Source of the DNA: an uncultured Lachnospiraceae bacterium
GTDB lineage: Bacteria > Bacillota > Clostridia > Lachnospirales > Lachnospiraceae
Length of the DNA stretch: 64,000 nucleotides
Direction of reading: 5' to 3'
Assembly: GCA_905209075.1 (NCBI GenBank)
Contig: CAJLRL010000001.1
Location: forward strand, 124,001 to 188,000
A program made the position numbers and the translations under genes. Below are positions 1-8,787 of the stretch, piece after piece. How positions within the stretch are numbered: position 1 is the first letter of the stretch; each line of letters begins with the position of its first letter. Under the pieces are notes generated by a model. The model ran no database searches. It was not told the origin of the DNA and saw nothing but the letters and a program-made list of their open reading frames with translations.

Positions 1-69
1 CTCGCATGCAAGCTGGCCGGAAGCTATGTCATATTTAACATTTCCACCGCAGTTTTTACATGCAAACAT
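1..69 (-). CDS. Zinc-ribbon protein, N-terminal fragment (cut by window edge)
   Basis: Only the first 23 codons lie in the window; the gene runs off the left edge on the minus strand. The peptide starts MFACKNCGGNVKYD and then has a third Cys near its end, a CxxC knuckle typical of zinc-ribbon proteins. Its ATG directly follows the TAA of trkH, with no gap, and its AGGAG ribosome binding site lies within the last codons of trkH, so the two are probably translationally coupled. What follows the ribbon cannot be seen, so no function is assigned. Confidence 0.6.
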   Translation of the reverse strand, partial: MFACKNCGGNVKYDIASGQLACE

Positions 70-1548
70 TTAAATTCTCCTTTCTTTAACACGTTTATCA
101 GCTTGTATAAAAAAATCTTTCCATATTGACGGGTGGAAGAGTATGAGCAGTGGAAACAGCTCCAATCGTCCAGCCAGCATGTCAAACATCAGAACATACT
201 TTGATATATTATTAAAAAATCCAAAGTTCTGCACGGGACCGACATGGGAAAGACCTGGCCCTATATTGTTTATAGTTGCGGCAACGGCTGTAAAGTTCGT
301 TGAAAAGTCGTACCCTTCAATTGATACGATAAGAGTCGATGCAACAAAAACAACTATAAATGTCATAAAATACACATTGATCGAGCGGATCACATCGTGA
401 TCGACAGGTTTGTGCTCGAAAGTGATCTTTTTGACACTTTTTGGATGGATATAGCTCGTAAGCTCTTTAAATATGGATTTTACTGCTATAACACATCGTG
501 AAACTTTTATACCTCCACCTGTACTTCCTGCACAGGCACCTATAAACATGAGCAGAGTTAATATCCCCTTTGAAAACTCCGGCCATTTATCAAAATCGGT
601 TGTCGAAAAACCGGTTGTTGTAATAATAGAACCTACCTGAAAGGCTGCTTTTGTGACGGCATCGAAAATGCCTGAACACATGTGTACGATATTTATACTG
701 ATGATGACGACAGAAGCAAGGATTATAAGGAAATAATGCCTGACCTCCTCGACATGTAATGCTTCTTTTAAGCTTCCGAAAAAAGCAAGGTAGTATGCAT
801 TGAAATTTACTCCAAACAAGATCATAAAAATAGTCACAACCCATTGGATATATACGGAATAGCCTGCCATACTATCATTTTTTATTCCAAAACCACCTGT
901 TCCGGCAGTTCCGAGTGCTGTGGCTATTGCATCAAACAGCGGCATTTTACCGAATATAAGAAAGATTATCTCAATTACTGTAAGACCAAAATATATGATA
1001 TAAAGTATTCTTGCAGTATGTCTTATCTTTGGAACGAGCTTTCCGACAGAAGGTCCAGGGCTTTCGGCGCGCATTAGATTAATGTTGCTTCCACCGCTTA
1101 ACGGGATTATCGCAAGAAGGAATACAAGGACTCCCATTCCGCCTATCCAGTGTGTAAAGCTCCGCCAGAAAAGCATACATTTAGATAATGCTTCTACATC
1201 GGATAAAATGCTGGCTCCGGTTGTTGTAAAGCCGGATATCGTTTCAAAAAGTGCATCCGTAAATGAAGGGATCTCACCTGACCAGAAGAACGGAAGTGCA
1301 CCGAAAATACTGAGTATTACCCAGCTTAGCGAAGTAGCTATACAGCCTTCTTTAAGATAGAGTGTAAAATCTTTGGGCTTTCTTGCCGAAAAAATAAAGC
1401 CTATTGCAATAGATAAAAGTCCTGCCAGTAAAAAATATATACCGCTTTTTTCACTGTAAATACCTGCAACTATGCATGGAAGGAGAAGAAGCACTCCCTC
1501 GAGCTTTAAAACACTGCCAAGGATATATCTAATTATTGAAGTATTCAT
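70..1548 (-). CDS. trkH: Trk/Ktr-type potassium channel subunit TrkH
   Basis: Membrane subunit of a potassium uptake system; it forms the ion pathway and is gated by the cytoplasmic TrkA protein. The 492-residue length fits the TrkH family. The four selectivity-filter loops are visible: TTTGAS at residues 108-113, GTAGTGGFG at about 213-221, TTTGFS at about 309-314 and NNIGPGL at about 426-432, each between hydrophobic membrane segments. It lies 12 bases after trkA on the same strand with a TGGAGG-type ribosome binding site, so the pair forms an operon. Family knowledge predicts K+ uptake coupled to H+ or Na+ or by membrane potential; the exact coupling cannot be read here. Confidence 0.95.
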   Translation of the reverse strand: MNTSIIRYILGSVLKLEGVLLLLPCIVAGIYSEKSGIYFLLAGLLSIAIGFIFSARKPKDFTLYLKEGCIATSLSWVILSIFGALPFFWSGEIPSFTDALFETISGFTTTGASILSDVEALSKCMLFWRSFTHWIGGMGVLVFLLAIIPLSGGSNINLMRAESPGPSVGKLVPKIRHTARILYIIYFGLTVIEIIFLIFGKMPLFDAIATALGTAGTGGFGIKNDSMAGYSVYIQWVVTIFMILFGVNFNAYYLAFFGSLKEALHVEEVRHYFLIILASVVIISINIVHMCSGIFDAVTKAAFQVGSIITTTGFSTTDFDKWPEFSKGILTLLMFIGACAGSTGGGIKVSRCVIAVKSIFKELTSYIHPKSVKKITFEHKPVDHDVIRSINVYFMTFIVVFVASTLIVSIEGYDFSTNFTAVAATINNIGPGLSHVGPVQNFGFFNNISKYVLMFDMLAGRLELFPLLILFHPSIWKDFFIQADKRVKERRI

Positions 1549-1560
1549 TGTTCGCCTCCA

Positions 1561-2952
1561 TTATTTTAAAATATCCTGGATCTGGTTGAATCCGGTATGC
1601 GTTGTTATTATCATGACTGTATCGTTTTTTTGTATTGAATCATTACCACTTGGGATAATGATCCTGCCGTTTCTGTTTATGAAGCATAATAACAGATTAT
1701 CCTTAAGCGTAAGATCCTTTAAAGGGACATCTGTAACAGCAGATTTTTCTGAAACAAAAAATTCTATAGCCTCAACCCTTGAATCATACATATGGTACAG
1801 AGTTTCAATGTTGCTGTGCATAGATGCTTTTTTTGCACGGACATAAGCTATGATCGCTTCGGAGGTGATGTATTTTGGATAGATAACACTTCCGAGATCA
1901 AGACTGTTTATAACGTTTGTAAATGTTATACGGTTTATTTTTGTTATGACTTTTGCATTTGATACCTGCTTGGCATATAATGTGAGCATTATATTTTCTT
2001 CGTCTATACCTGTAAGCGGGACAAAGGATTGAGTTGTTTCGATGCCTTCTTCGCGAAGAAGAGTCTGATCCGTTGCGTCTCCGTTTATTATTATGGCTTC
2101 AGGGAGAAGGATGCTGAGTTCTTCGCAGCGGTTAAAATCATTTTCGATAATCTTGACCTTGATGCCGCGCGAAAGAAGTTCCTTTGCAAGATAGTAGGCT
2201 GCCTTTCCACCGCCTATTATCATAGTGTTTTTAACGCTGTGGCTGTTTAATCCAAGGTGGCTGAAAAATTCTTTTGCCTGCTTGTGTGCGCCGACAAATG
2301 AAAGCTTATCACCCTTTTTTAATATAAAATCACCTGAAGGAATAAATACGTCATCACCTCGTTCGATAGCACCGATGAGGATATTGGCTTTTAACTTGTG
2401 GCCTAAATCTTTGATGGCAATGCCATCCATCGGACTGTTTTCAGGAATAGCATATTTTATAAGCTCTGCCTGTCCATGTGCAAATCCGGTAACCTCTAAT
2501 GATGACGGGAGATAAAGAATCCGTGCCATATCGCGTGCAGCTTCGTATTCAGGATTTATGATCAGTGCAAGACCAAGCTTTTCCCGTAAGTATTCGGCTT
2601 CCTGACTGTAATCAGGAGTGCGGACCCTTGCAATGGCTGCGCAATTACCGACCTGGGTCGCTATAGTGCAGCACAGAAGATTTAATTCATCAGAACCTGT
2701 AACTGCTATGATAAGATCAGCGTTTCCTATGCCGGCTTCTTTCTGGATGTTATAGCTTGCACCATTTCCAACAAGCCCCATGACATCATATAAGTTAGCC
2801 AGCTGTGAGATTCTTTCCCTGTTTTTGTCGATGATAGTTATATCATGTCCCTCCTGACTAAGCTGCTCTACAAGAGTGCGTCCTACTTTTCCGCATCCTA
2901 TGATAATTATCTTAAGTCCTTGAGTTGATGGGACATCTTCTTTTTCGAACAT
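1561..2952 (-). CDS. trkA: Trk potassium uptake regulatory subunit TrkA
   Basis: Cytoplasmic NAD(H)/nucleotide-binding regulator of TrkH. At 463 residues it has the full double-RCK layout: a first Rossmann domain with GCGKVG at residues 19-24, a TrkA-C domain around 150-220, a second Rossmann domain starting near residue 243 (MIIGGGKAAYY), and a final TrkA-C domain. It is the first gene of the minus-strand trkA-trkH-zinc ribbon operon and has a GGGAGGC ribosome binding site. RCK proteins in Firmicutes can also bind c-di-AMP through TrkA-C domains, and this window encodes a c-di-AMP cyclase at 24248; a regulatory link is inference. Confidence 0.95.
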   Translation of the reverse strand: MFEKEDVPSTQGLKIIIIGCGKVGRTLVEQLSQEGHDITIIDKNRERISQLANLYDVMGLVGNGASYNIQKEAGIGNADLIIAVTGSDELNLLCCTIATQVGNCAAIARVRTPDYSQEAEYLREKLGLALIINPEYEAARDMARILYLPSSLEVTGFAHGQAELIKYAIPENSPMDGIAIKDLGHKLKANILIGAIERGDDVFIPSGDFILKKGDKLSFVGAHKQAKEFFSHLGLNSHSVKNTMIIGGGKAAYYLAKELLSRGIKVKIIENDFNRCEELSILLPEAIIINGDATDQTLLREEGIETTQSFVPLTGIDEENIMLTLYAKQVSNAKVITKINRITFTNVINSLDLGSVIYPKYITSEAIIAYVRAKKASMHSNIETLYHMYDSRVEAIEFFVSEKSAVTDVPLKDLTLKDNLLLCFINRNGRIIIPSGNDSIQKNDTVMIITTHTGFNQIQDILK

Positions 2953-2986
2953 GTTAATGCCTCCCGCATGAATTAAAATAATAATA

Positions 2987-3009
2987 GGGATTGCAAAAAA
3001 AACAATCCC
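2987..3009 (-). other. Small hairpin in the trkA leader
   Basis: A 7-base inverted repeat (2987-2993 with 3003-3009) with an A/T-only loop lies between the predicted trkA promoter and the trkA start. Read on the minus strand it is followed by an interrupted T-rich stretch, so it could be a weak attenuator or just leader structure. Confidence 0.3.
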
Positions 3010-3014
3010 GTAAA

Positions 3015-3042
3015 ATTATAACATAATATAAAAAAAACACAA
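3015..3042 (-). promoter_or_regulatory. Probable trkA promoter overlapping the upstream terminator
   Basis: On the minus strand, TTGTGT (3042-3037) and TATAAT (3020-3015) are 16 bases apart. The -35 box lies inside the terminator hairpin of the upstream gene. The -10 is a perfect consensus and the -35 is weak. No other good promoter is seen between the terminator and trkA. Confidence 0.4.
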
Positions 3043-3071
3043 CATAAACTGATGTTTATGTTGTGTTTTTT
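3032..3071 (-). terminator. Intrinsic terminator, symmetric, after the Trp-rich membrane protein
   Basis: A perfect 18-base stem (3032-3049 with 3054-3071) closes a 4-base loop and ends in a T run on both strands. It would terminate the minus-strand gene ending at 3124. Confidence 0.85.
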
Positions 3072-3123
3072 AAAATGCATGAAAACCGCATAAAATCTAG
3101 GTAAAAACTACCAGACGACTATT

Positions 3124-4173
3124 TTATCGGTCGGCTCTTGCCATAGCCTCCTCATAATCTCTTGTTCCTGTCCAGATATCCTCTTTGTAAGGATTCTTTT
3201 TCTGCTCAATAGAACGTTTGATGATAACTGCAAGGCAGATAACGTTTGCTGCAAGTGCAAGTATAGATATGAATCCCTGAACATTTGTGTTTGCAACAGC
3301 ATTTCCAAGATCTGTCATTTTTGCAAGATCCATACCCGTCTTAGCCTCAATATTCTTGTAGAGTACAGGAAGAACGGAGTATTTTGTACCGATCTGGAAA
3401 AGAGGGAAGACCTGGGCGAACATACACCATAAAGCAAGTGTGTTTGCACGGTTCTGGATCCAGCCGCCTTTGTTCCAAAGCGCATTGGCGAATGTAGGTG
3501 CAAGCAGAAGAGCAAGACCACAATACCATGTATGTGTTGGAAGGTTATTATATGTGTAAGTAAAGTTCCAAAGATCGTATGCTACGATAAACCATACAGT
3601 CATATCAGGCCATAACATATCCTGTTTGTTTTTGTCTTTTGAGTGGTAGATTCCCCACCATCCTGTCATACAGAAGATGTTTAAGATACCGGCGATACCA
3701 TTTACCCAGTTCCACCATCCGCCATTTAACCATACGTCCTCAGTAGATTTCCACCATCCACAGACAGCGTTTGCACCTTTTATAGCTGACTCGAAATCAG
3801 ATCCGACTGCTATTAAGATGTTTATTGCAACGATGATGAATGGGAAAGGCTTGAACCAGTCTTTTTTGCCGATGCCCCAGCCATATTTGATCATCATGAA
3901 ACCGATACATCCGGCTGTTGCAGCGTAAAGCTTTGCGTAATGGAACCAACCATTCATGTAAAGGTATGTATCGTTTTTAACTGCCCAGTCAGCACCACTT
4001 GCTGCACCGATGGCAATTGCGATAAAGTAAATCGTAAGAACAGCAGGAAGGATGAGGAAGAAGAAGATTCCACCCATCTTAGTGCGTCTTGCAATTTCAT
4101 TGCAGATAACAAGACCGGCAAACACAAGTATCCAGCCAATTATCTGGTGCATTGAATTAATTTGAAATAGCAT
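3124..4173 (-). CDS. Trp-rich polytopic membrane protein (DUF5692-like)
   Basis: Unknown function. The 349-residue protein has about eight to ten hydrophobic segments and is unusually rich in tryptophan, with clusters such as CGWWKSTEDVW and NGGWWNWVN in the first half and MTGWWGIYH and YDLWNFTYTYNN in the middle. It resembles the DUF5692 family from memory; this was not checked by search. The start is set by AAGGAGG eight bases upstream. It is a single-gene unit with its own consensus promoter and a strong terminator. The aromatic clusters suggest a binding pocket or an interfacial fold, but no substrate can be named. Confidence 0.75.
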   Translation of the reverse strand: MLFQINSMHQIIGWILVFAGLVICNEIARRTKMGGIFFFLILPAVLTIYFIAIAIGAASGADWAVKNDTYLYMNGWFHYAKLYAATAGCIGFMMIKYGWGIGKKDWFKPFPFIIVAINILIAVGSDFESAIKGANAVCGWWKSTEDVWLNGGWWNWVNGIAGILNIFCMTGWWGIYHSKDKNKQDMLWPDMTVWFIVAYDLWNFTYTYNNLPTHTWYCGLALLLAPTFANALWNKGGWIQNRANTLALWCMFAQVFPLFQIGTKYSVLPVLYKNIEAKTGMDLAKMTDLGNAVANTNVQGFISILALAANVICLAVIIKRSIEQKKNPYKEDIWTGTRDYEEAMARADR

Positions 4174-4223
4174 AAACTTTCCTCCTTAGCATTATGTAAA
4201 TAAATTATAATAGGTATAAACTG

Positions 4224-4252
4224 ATTATATACTGTTAGTTCCCTGCTTTCAA
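4224..4252 (-). promoter_or_regulatory. Sigma-A-type promoter for the Trp-rich membrane protein
   Basis: On the minus strand TTGAAA (4252-4247) is followed after 17 bases by TATAAT (4229-4224), about 50 bases before the start codon. Confidence 0.7.
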
Positions 4253-4397
4253 CCCAAACATAGGAAAAATATACTAGTTTCTCGATTGTATTTGTATAAT
4301 GTGCCAAAAAATGTTAAAATTTCAGTATTTAGGGAAAAAAATTTAATAAAAATAATTAAAAAAATTTAAAGAGTTTCCTAAAAAAGAAAGGAAAAAA

Positions 4398-5171
4398 ATG
4401 AGAGATTTTCTGACAGCAAATTATCATACACATACAGTAAGATGCAGGCATGCATACGATCCAGAGCGTGAATATATCGAGACAGCGATAAAGATGGGGA
4501 TAAAAAAACTCGGTTTCTCAGATCACATACCATGTCCGTTTACGGATGGCTATGTGTCAGGAATAAGGATGACCATGGAGCAGGCTCCGGAATATGTATC
4601 GACAATCAGGACACTTGCAGAGGAATATAAGGATGACATAAAAATTTTTGTTGGATTTGAGGCAGAATATATACCGGCATTTCATGAAAAACAGATGGCA
4701 ATGTTCAGAAAACTTGGATGTGATTATCTTATTATGGGACAGCATTTTCTAAATTCAGAGGAAACAGGACCCTACACAGGAACACCGACGGAGGACGAAA
4801 GCCGCATAAGGGAATATGCTGACTCCGTCATAGAAGGAATGAAAACAGGGCATTTTAAATATCTTGCACATCCGGATCTTATCAATTATCAGGGACTTGA
4901 TTCTGTATATGACTGGGAGATGACGAGGCTTTGCAAGGCACTTAAGGAGATGGATATACCTCTTGAGATAAATATACTTGGAATAAGTGAGAAGAAGCAT
5001 TATCCGACAGAAAAATTCTGGAGGATACCTGCAGAAATAGGAAATAAAGTTATTTTAGGGCTTGATGCCCATTGCGCAAAACAGCTTGCCAATGTAGAAT
5101 GTTATAAAAAGGCAGTTGAGCTTGCCGATAAATATAATTTAAACCTTATAGATGAATTACCGGGGATGTAA
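4398..5171 (+). CDS. HisJ-family histidinol-phosphatase (PHP domain)
   Basis: Predicted metal-dependent phosphatase of the PHP family that removes phosphate from L-histidinol phosphate in histidine synthesis. The 257 residues show the PHP motifs: HTH at residues 10-12, SDH at 41-43, GFEAEY near 94, and the late GLDAHCAKQL motif that supplies metal ligands. The length is typical of HisJ. No other his gene is nearby, so the substrate could differ. It is followed after six bases by an alpha/beta hydrolase gene, with which it is probably co-transcribed. An AAAGGAAA site precedes the ATG. Confidence 0.8.
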   Translation: MRDFLTANYHTHTVRCRHAYDPEREYIETAIKMGIKKLGFSDHIPCPFTDGYVSGIRMTMEQAPEYVSTIRTLAEEYKDDIKIFVGFEAEYIPAFHEKQMAMFRKLGCDYLIMGQHFLNSEETGPYTGTPTEDESRIREYADSVIEGMKTGHFKYLAHPDLINYQGLDSVYDWEMTRLCKALKEMDIPLEINILGISEKKHYPTEKFWRIPAEIGNKVILGLDAHCAKQLANVECYKKAVELADKYNLNLIDELPGM

Positions 5172-5177
5172 AAGGAT

Positions 5178-6131
5178 ATGAGCGTTACTTTTTTGGATAA
5201 AGAATTTGAGAGCCAGATGAAAAACAGGATACTTCCTCTCATGAGGATAAACCTTGAGGAAGGCTATTTTAAGGCTGATGACGGGGCAAAGATCCATTAT
5301 GGATATATTAATAATCCAAATGCCAAAGAGGCTGTCGTGATTTCACACGGATTTTGTGAATTTATACCAAAATATTATGAACTGATATATATGATGTATG
5401 AGGCAGGATACTCTGTGTACATGAATGAGCACAGGGGACATGGGTATTCGGACGGAAAAACCAGTGATTGCGGTATGGTCACGATAAATGACTTTAACAC
5501 ATATGTATATGATCTGCATAAATTTGTGGAGGAAGTTGTCCACATAAAAGAAAAAGGAAACAGTCTGTATCTGTATGCCCATTCAATGGGAGGCGGGATA
5601 GCAGCTATGTACCTTGAAAAATATCCTGCTGATTTTTGTAAAGCAGTGCTTTCAAGTCCTATGATAGAAATGCAGTATGGGGGCTTTTCGATGTCTGCGG
5701 TAAAAATAATAATGAAAATATCAAAAATCCTTAAATGGGGGCTTAAGTATATGCCCGGACAGCACACTTATGATGGAATATATGATTTTGAGGGAAGCTG
5801 CGCAATGTCAGAGCCGAGGTATAAATATATATATGGCTGCAGGGAGGCAGATGAGCATTACAGAAGCTACGGAGCCACATATAACTGGGGGAATGCAAGC
5901 ATTAATGCAACAAAATACATCAAGAATAATATAAACAGGATCTCTATCCCTGTTTTACTTTGTCAGGCTGGAGAGGATACGCTTGTTTCAAATGAGGCAC
6001 AGGATTATTTTGTGGAAAATACACAAAATACACAAAAAATTTTCTACCCTGAAGCAAAACATGAATTGTACAATGCATCGCAGGAAATAAGAGACAGGTA
6101 TTATCAGGATATCCTTGGTTTTCTGGGATGA
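5178..6131 (+). CDS. Alpha/beta hydrolase, monoacylglycerol lipase/lysophospholipase type
   Basis: Predicted cytosolic serine hydrolase acting on a lipid ester. The 317 residues contain an oxyanion-region motif SHGFCEF (56-62), the conserved EHRGHGYSDG (84-93) and the nucleophile elbow AHSMGGG with Ser136. A likely Asp lies in AGEDTLVSN near 268 and the His in AKHELYN near 299, completing the triad. The order matches the hydrolase_4 (serine aminopeptidase S33) group. There is no signal peptide. It is coupled to the upstream HisJ-like gene with a six-base gap; no pathway link between the two is evident. Confidence 0.8.
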   Translation: MSVTFLDKEFESQMKNRILPLMRINLEEGYFKADDGAKIHYGYINNPNAKEAVVISHGFCEFIPKYYELIYMMYEAGYSVYMNEHRGHGYSDGKTSDCGMVTINDFNTYVYDLHKFVEEVVHIKEKGNSLYLYAHSMGGGIAAMYLEKYPADFCKAVLSSPMIEMQYGGFSMSAVKIIMKISKILKWGLKYMPGQHTYDGIYDFEGSCAMSEPRYKYIYGCREADEHYRSYGATYNWGNASINATKYIKNNINRISIPVLLCQAGEDTLVSNEAQDYFVENTQNTQKIFYPEAKHELYNASQEIRDRYYQDILGFLG

Positions 6132-6195
6132 ACACATAATTCATATTTCGTCAAGTTAAAAAATATACCTAAATAGGCATGAACTTTTGTTAGAA

Positions 6196-6232
6196 TTGAC
6201 ATATGGCTTTACTCTACAACATATTGTATAAT
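6196..6232 (+). promoter_or_regulatory. Promoter region of the 58-residue Cys-rich gene
   Basis: A perfect TTGACA (6196-6201) and a perfect TATAAT (6227-6232) are both present but 25 bases apart, too far to be one promoter. TTGACA may pair with CATATT-like bases near 6220, or TATAAT may work with a weak -35 near 6204. One of the two pairings probably drives the small gene at 6278. Confidence 0.45.
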
Positions 6233-6277
6233 CGTTCTTGGTTTTAAACAAAATTTAGTTAGGAGAATGATTGAATC

Positions 6278-6454
6278 ATGTCAGGTGAAGTGTTAGATGA
6301 TGTTATGATCAAAGGTGCTTGTAAGGGAAAAGCAGATGCAATTGTTAATTGCCAGTGCAATATAGAAAGTGCACCGGATCGCTGTGAACAGGCGGAGAAT
6401 TGTATGTTCTATTCTTATTACAAATGCAGCAGGCAGTGGAAGAGGCTGGCATAG
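6278..6454 (+). CDS. Small Cys-rich protein, 58 residues, unknown function
   Basis: Short gene starting MSGEVLDDVMIKGACKGKAD. It has six cysteines in 58 residues (15, 25, 27, 36, 42 and 50), including a CQC pair and a CKGK motif, suggesting metal or iron-sulfur binding or disulfides; the lack of a signal peptide favours metal binding in the cytosol. An AGGAGA site lies 11 bases before the ATG. An overlapping ATG at 6267 gives only nine codons. It sits alone between a promoter-like region and a terminator, as expected for a real gene. I do not recognise the family. Confidence 0.7.
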   Translation: MSGEVLDDVMIKGACKGKADAIVNCQCNIESAPDRCEQAENCMFYSYYKCSRQWKRLA

Positions 6455-6494
6455 GGGATGTCAGTAATAAGTGTACATACTTTTTAGGGGAAGG

Positions 6495-6539
6495 AAAGAC
6501 TTCTGTTATGGCAAGGGGGCCACAAACAGGAGTCTTTTT
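6495..6539 (+). terminator. Intrinsic terminator after the small Cys-rich gene
   Basis: A 12-base stem with one G-T pair (6496-6507 with 6525-6536) is followed by a T run. The inner bases TGGC/GCCA can extend the stem. Confidence 0.75.
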
Positions 6540-6599
6540 GCTATAAATTAATAAAATTAGTATAAAATAAATCAAACAATGATGTAGGAGAGCATAACG

Positions 6600-7082
6600 A
6601 TGAAGAGAGTATTGATCATGAGTGATTCTCACGGAAAGGTAGAGAATATGGTTACAGCAGTTGAAAAGGAAAATCCTGATATGATAATACATCTGGGGGA
6701 TTGCGTGACAGATGCAGTAAGGTTAAATAATCGTTTTCCGCAGATCACATTTGCAAATGTACCGGGGAACTGTGATTATTCAGACGGGAAAACTGAAAAA
6801 ATATTGAACATAGATGGCTATAAGGTACTTATATGCCATGGACATACATACAACGTTAAGATCACATATCTTCCGCTGGAATGTCATGCAAGGGAGATTG
6901 GAGTTGATATAGCACTGTTTGGACATACACATAGCGTATTTTATGATACACATAACGGTGTGTCACTGTTTAATCCCGGGAGCATAGGAGCACCGGCATG
7001 GGGGAAGGCTCCATCGTATGGTGTTATTACATTTGATAAGGAAAATGATGTTATGAAGATGGATGTTATGTATCTGGAATAG
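6600..7082 (+). CDS. YfcE/MJ0936-type metallophosphoesterase
   Basis: Predicted small calcineurin-like phosphodiesterase in the cytosol. The 160 residues carry the full metal-site set: DSHG at 9-12, HLGDC near 37, GNCD near 57, CHGH near 75 and GHTH near 104. This is the single-domain YfcE-like form that hydrolyses simple phosphodiesters in vitro; the cell substrate is unknown. In Firmicutes a relative often lies beside rph/rdgB genes, which are not seen here. The gene follows a terminator, so it likely has its own promoter in the AT-rich bases before it. Confidence 0.85.
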   Translation: MKRVLIMSDSHGKVENMVTAVEKENPDMIIHLGDCVTDAVRLNNRFPQITFANVPGNCDYSDGKTEKILNIDGYKVLICHGHTYNVKITYLPLECHAREIGVDIALFGHTHSVFYDTHNGVSLFNPGSIGAPAWGKAPSYGVITFDKENDVMKMDVMYLE

Positions 7083-7156
7083 GTTTTGATATACATACAC
7101 ATAGCTTTATCAGTAAAGCGAATAGTAAATATGAGAATAATATATAGTTAAACACA

Positions 7157-7186
7157 TTGACTTAATTTATGTTAAGGCTGTATAAT
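7157..7186 (+). promoter_or_regulatory. Sigma-A-type promoter for aspartate kinase
   Basis: TTGACT (7157-7162) and TATAAT (7181-7186) are 18 bases apart, 57 bases before the start codon. The short leader has no room for a lysine riboswitch. Confidence 0.7.
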
Positions 7187-7243
7187 ACAAAACTATAGCA
7201 GTGCTGAGGCACATTATAAAGATAAACAGAGGAGCAGACGAGG

Positions 7244-8563
7244 ATGGTAAAGGTTGTAAAGTTTGGCGGAAGTTCTCTTGCCAGTGCAGAACAGTTCATG
7301 AAAGTTGGAAAAATCATAAAGAGTGATGAGTCAAGAAAATACGTTGTACCAAGTGCACCGGGTAAACGTAGTTCAAAGGATACAAAAGTCACTGATATGC
7401 TTTATGCATGTTATGATCTGGCAGAAAAGGATGAGGATTTCAGAGTCCTTCTTATGAAGATCAAAGACAGATATGATTCAATAATCAATGGACTTCATCT
7501 TAAGCTTGCGCTGGATTCAGAGTTTACCACAATTGCGGAAAATTTCAAGGCAAAAGCTGGTGTGGATTATGCTGCATCACGTGGAGAGTACTTAAACGGA
7601 ATAATTATGGCACATTATCTTGGATATGAATTTATAGATTCAGCCACAGTTATTTTCTTTGACAAAGATGGAAATTTTGATGCTGAGAAGACAGATAAGG
7701 TACTATCAAAGAAACTCGAGAAAACACCTAAGGCGGTAATACCTGGATTCTATGGCTCAAATCCTGATGGAAGCGTAAAAACCTTTTCAAGAGGCGGATC
7801 TGATGTCACAGGTTCGATAGTTGCAAAAGCATGCCGTGCAAGCATGTATGAAAACTGGACAGATGTATCAGGATGTCTTGTTGCTGATCCTAGGATCATA
7901 GATGATCCGGAGCCTATAAAAGTTGTTACATACAGAGAACTTCGTGAGTTATCATATATGGGAGCTTCAGTTCTTCATGAAGATGCAGTATTCCCTGTAA
8001 GAAAGGCCGGAATTCCTATCAATATCAAAAATACAAATGATCCTGATGCAGACGGAACACTCATTGTTGAGAGCACATGCCAGAAACCGGAATATACGAT
8101 TACAGGAATTGCCGGTAAAAAAGGTTTCGTAGCTGTAAATATTGACAAGGATAAGATGAATTCAGAAGTTGGATTCTGCCGTAAGGCGTTACAGGCGTTT
8201 GAAGAGAATGGAATTTCAATAGAACATATGCCTTCTGGAATAGACACAATGACTGTATTTGTCCATCAGGCAGAGTTTGAGGGCAAAGAGCAGCAGGTAA
8301 TAAGCTCTATCAGAAGACTTGCACATCCGGATATCATAGATCTTGAGGCTGATCTTGCACTTATCGCAGTCGTTGGTCGTGGAATGAAATCTAATCGTGG
8401 TACAGCAGGAAGGATTTTTTCAGCGCTGGCTCATGCAAACATCAATGTAAGAATGATCGATCAGGGATCATCAGAGCTTAATATTATAATTGGTGTAAGC
8501 AACAGTGATTTTGATAATGCAATAAAGGCTATCTATGACATATTTGTTGAGACACGTCTCTAA
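7244..8563 (+). CDS. Aspartate kinase
   Basis: Phosphorylates L-aspartate, the first step to lysine, threonine, methionine and diaminopimelate. The 439 residues start with the kinase motif VKFGGSSLAS (residues 4-13) and include the FSRGGSDVTGS nucleotide/substrate loop near 181-191. Two ACT regions follow from about residue 300, with VVGRGMKSNRG near 375, so feedback control by an amino acid is expected. Its position just upstream of dpaAB recalls the Bacillus dpaA-dpaB-asd-dapG arrangement, where an aspartokinase helps feed dipicolinate synthesis. It has its own promoter and terminator here. Which allosteric isoform it is cannot be read. Confidence 0.9.
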   Translation: MVKVVKFGGSSLASAEQFMKVGKIIKSDESRKYVVPSAPGKRSSKDTKVTDMLYACYDLAEKDEDFRVLLMKIKDRYDSIINGLHLKLALDSEFTTIAENFKAKAGVDYAASRGEYLNGIIMAHYLGYEFIDSATVIFFDKDGNFDAEKTDKVLSKKLEKTPKAVIPGFYGSNPDGSVKTFSRGGSDVTGSIVAKACRASMYENWTDVSGCLVADPRIIDDPEPIKVVTYRELRELSYMGASVLHEDAVFPVRKAGIPINIKNTNDPDADGTLIVESTCQKPEYTITGIAGKKGFVAVNIDKDKMNSEVGFCRKALQAFEENGISIEHMPSGIDTMTVFVHQAEFEGKEQQVISSIRRLAHPDIIDLEADLALIAVVGRGMKSNRGTAGRIFSALAHANINVRMIDQGSSELNIIIGVSNSDFDNAIKAIYDIFVETRL

Positions 8564-8616
8564 GAACAGTGTTTTCCAGCTGGACTGGCTGGAATAGATA
8601 ATTTAATATAATATAG

Positions 8617-8649
8617 ATAAAAAATACCGCAGATGATGCGGTGTTTTTT
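8617..8649 (+). terminator. Intrinsic terminator after aspartate kinase
   Basis: A six-base GC-rich stem (8626-8631 with 8637-8642) is flanked by an A run and a T run that extend the pairing. It ends the aspartate kinase unit and separates it from dpaAB. Confidence 0.8.
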
Positions 8650-8787
8650 ATTTACCCAAGCCTATGCATAAATTTGCCGGGTGTCTCTTTCTGGCTGGGT
8701 TTATTATACATGGGTATGATCCGTGCGTATCAAAAACCAGACACGTTTTAAAGCATTCCGAATAATATATATGGAAGGGGATTTCAT

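Noticed and set aside
7187..7243. Lysine riboswitch before aspartate kinase
   Set aside because: Only about 57 bases separate the promoter from the start, too short for the known lysine riboswitch, and none of its conserved segments is visible.
8564..8787. Sigma-K or sigma-G promoter for dpaAB
   Set aside because: I compared the upstream bases with remembered consensus boxes and found no pair with correct spacing.
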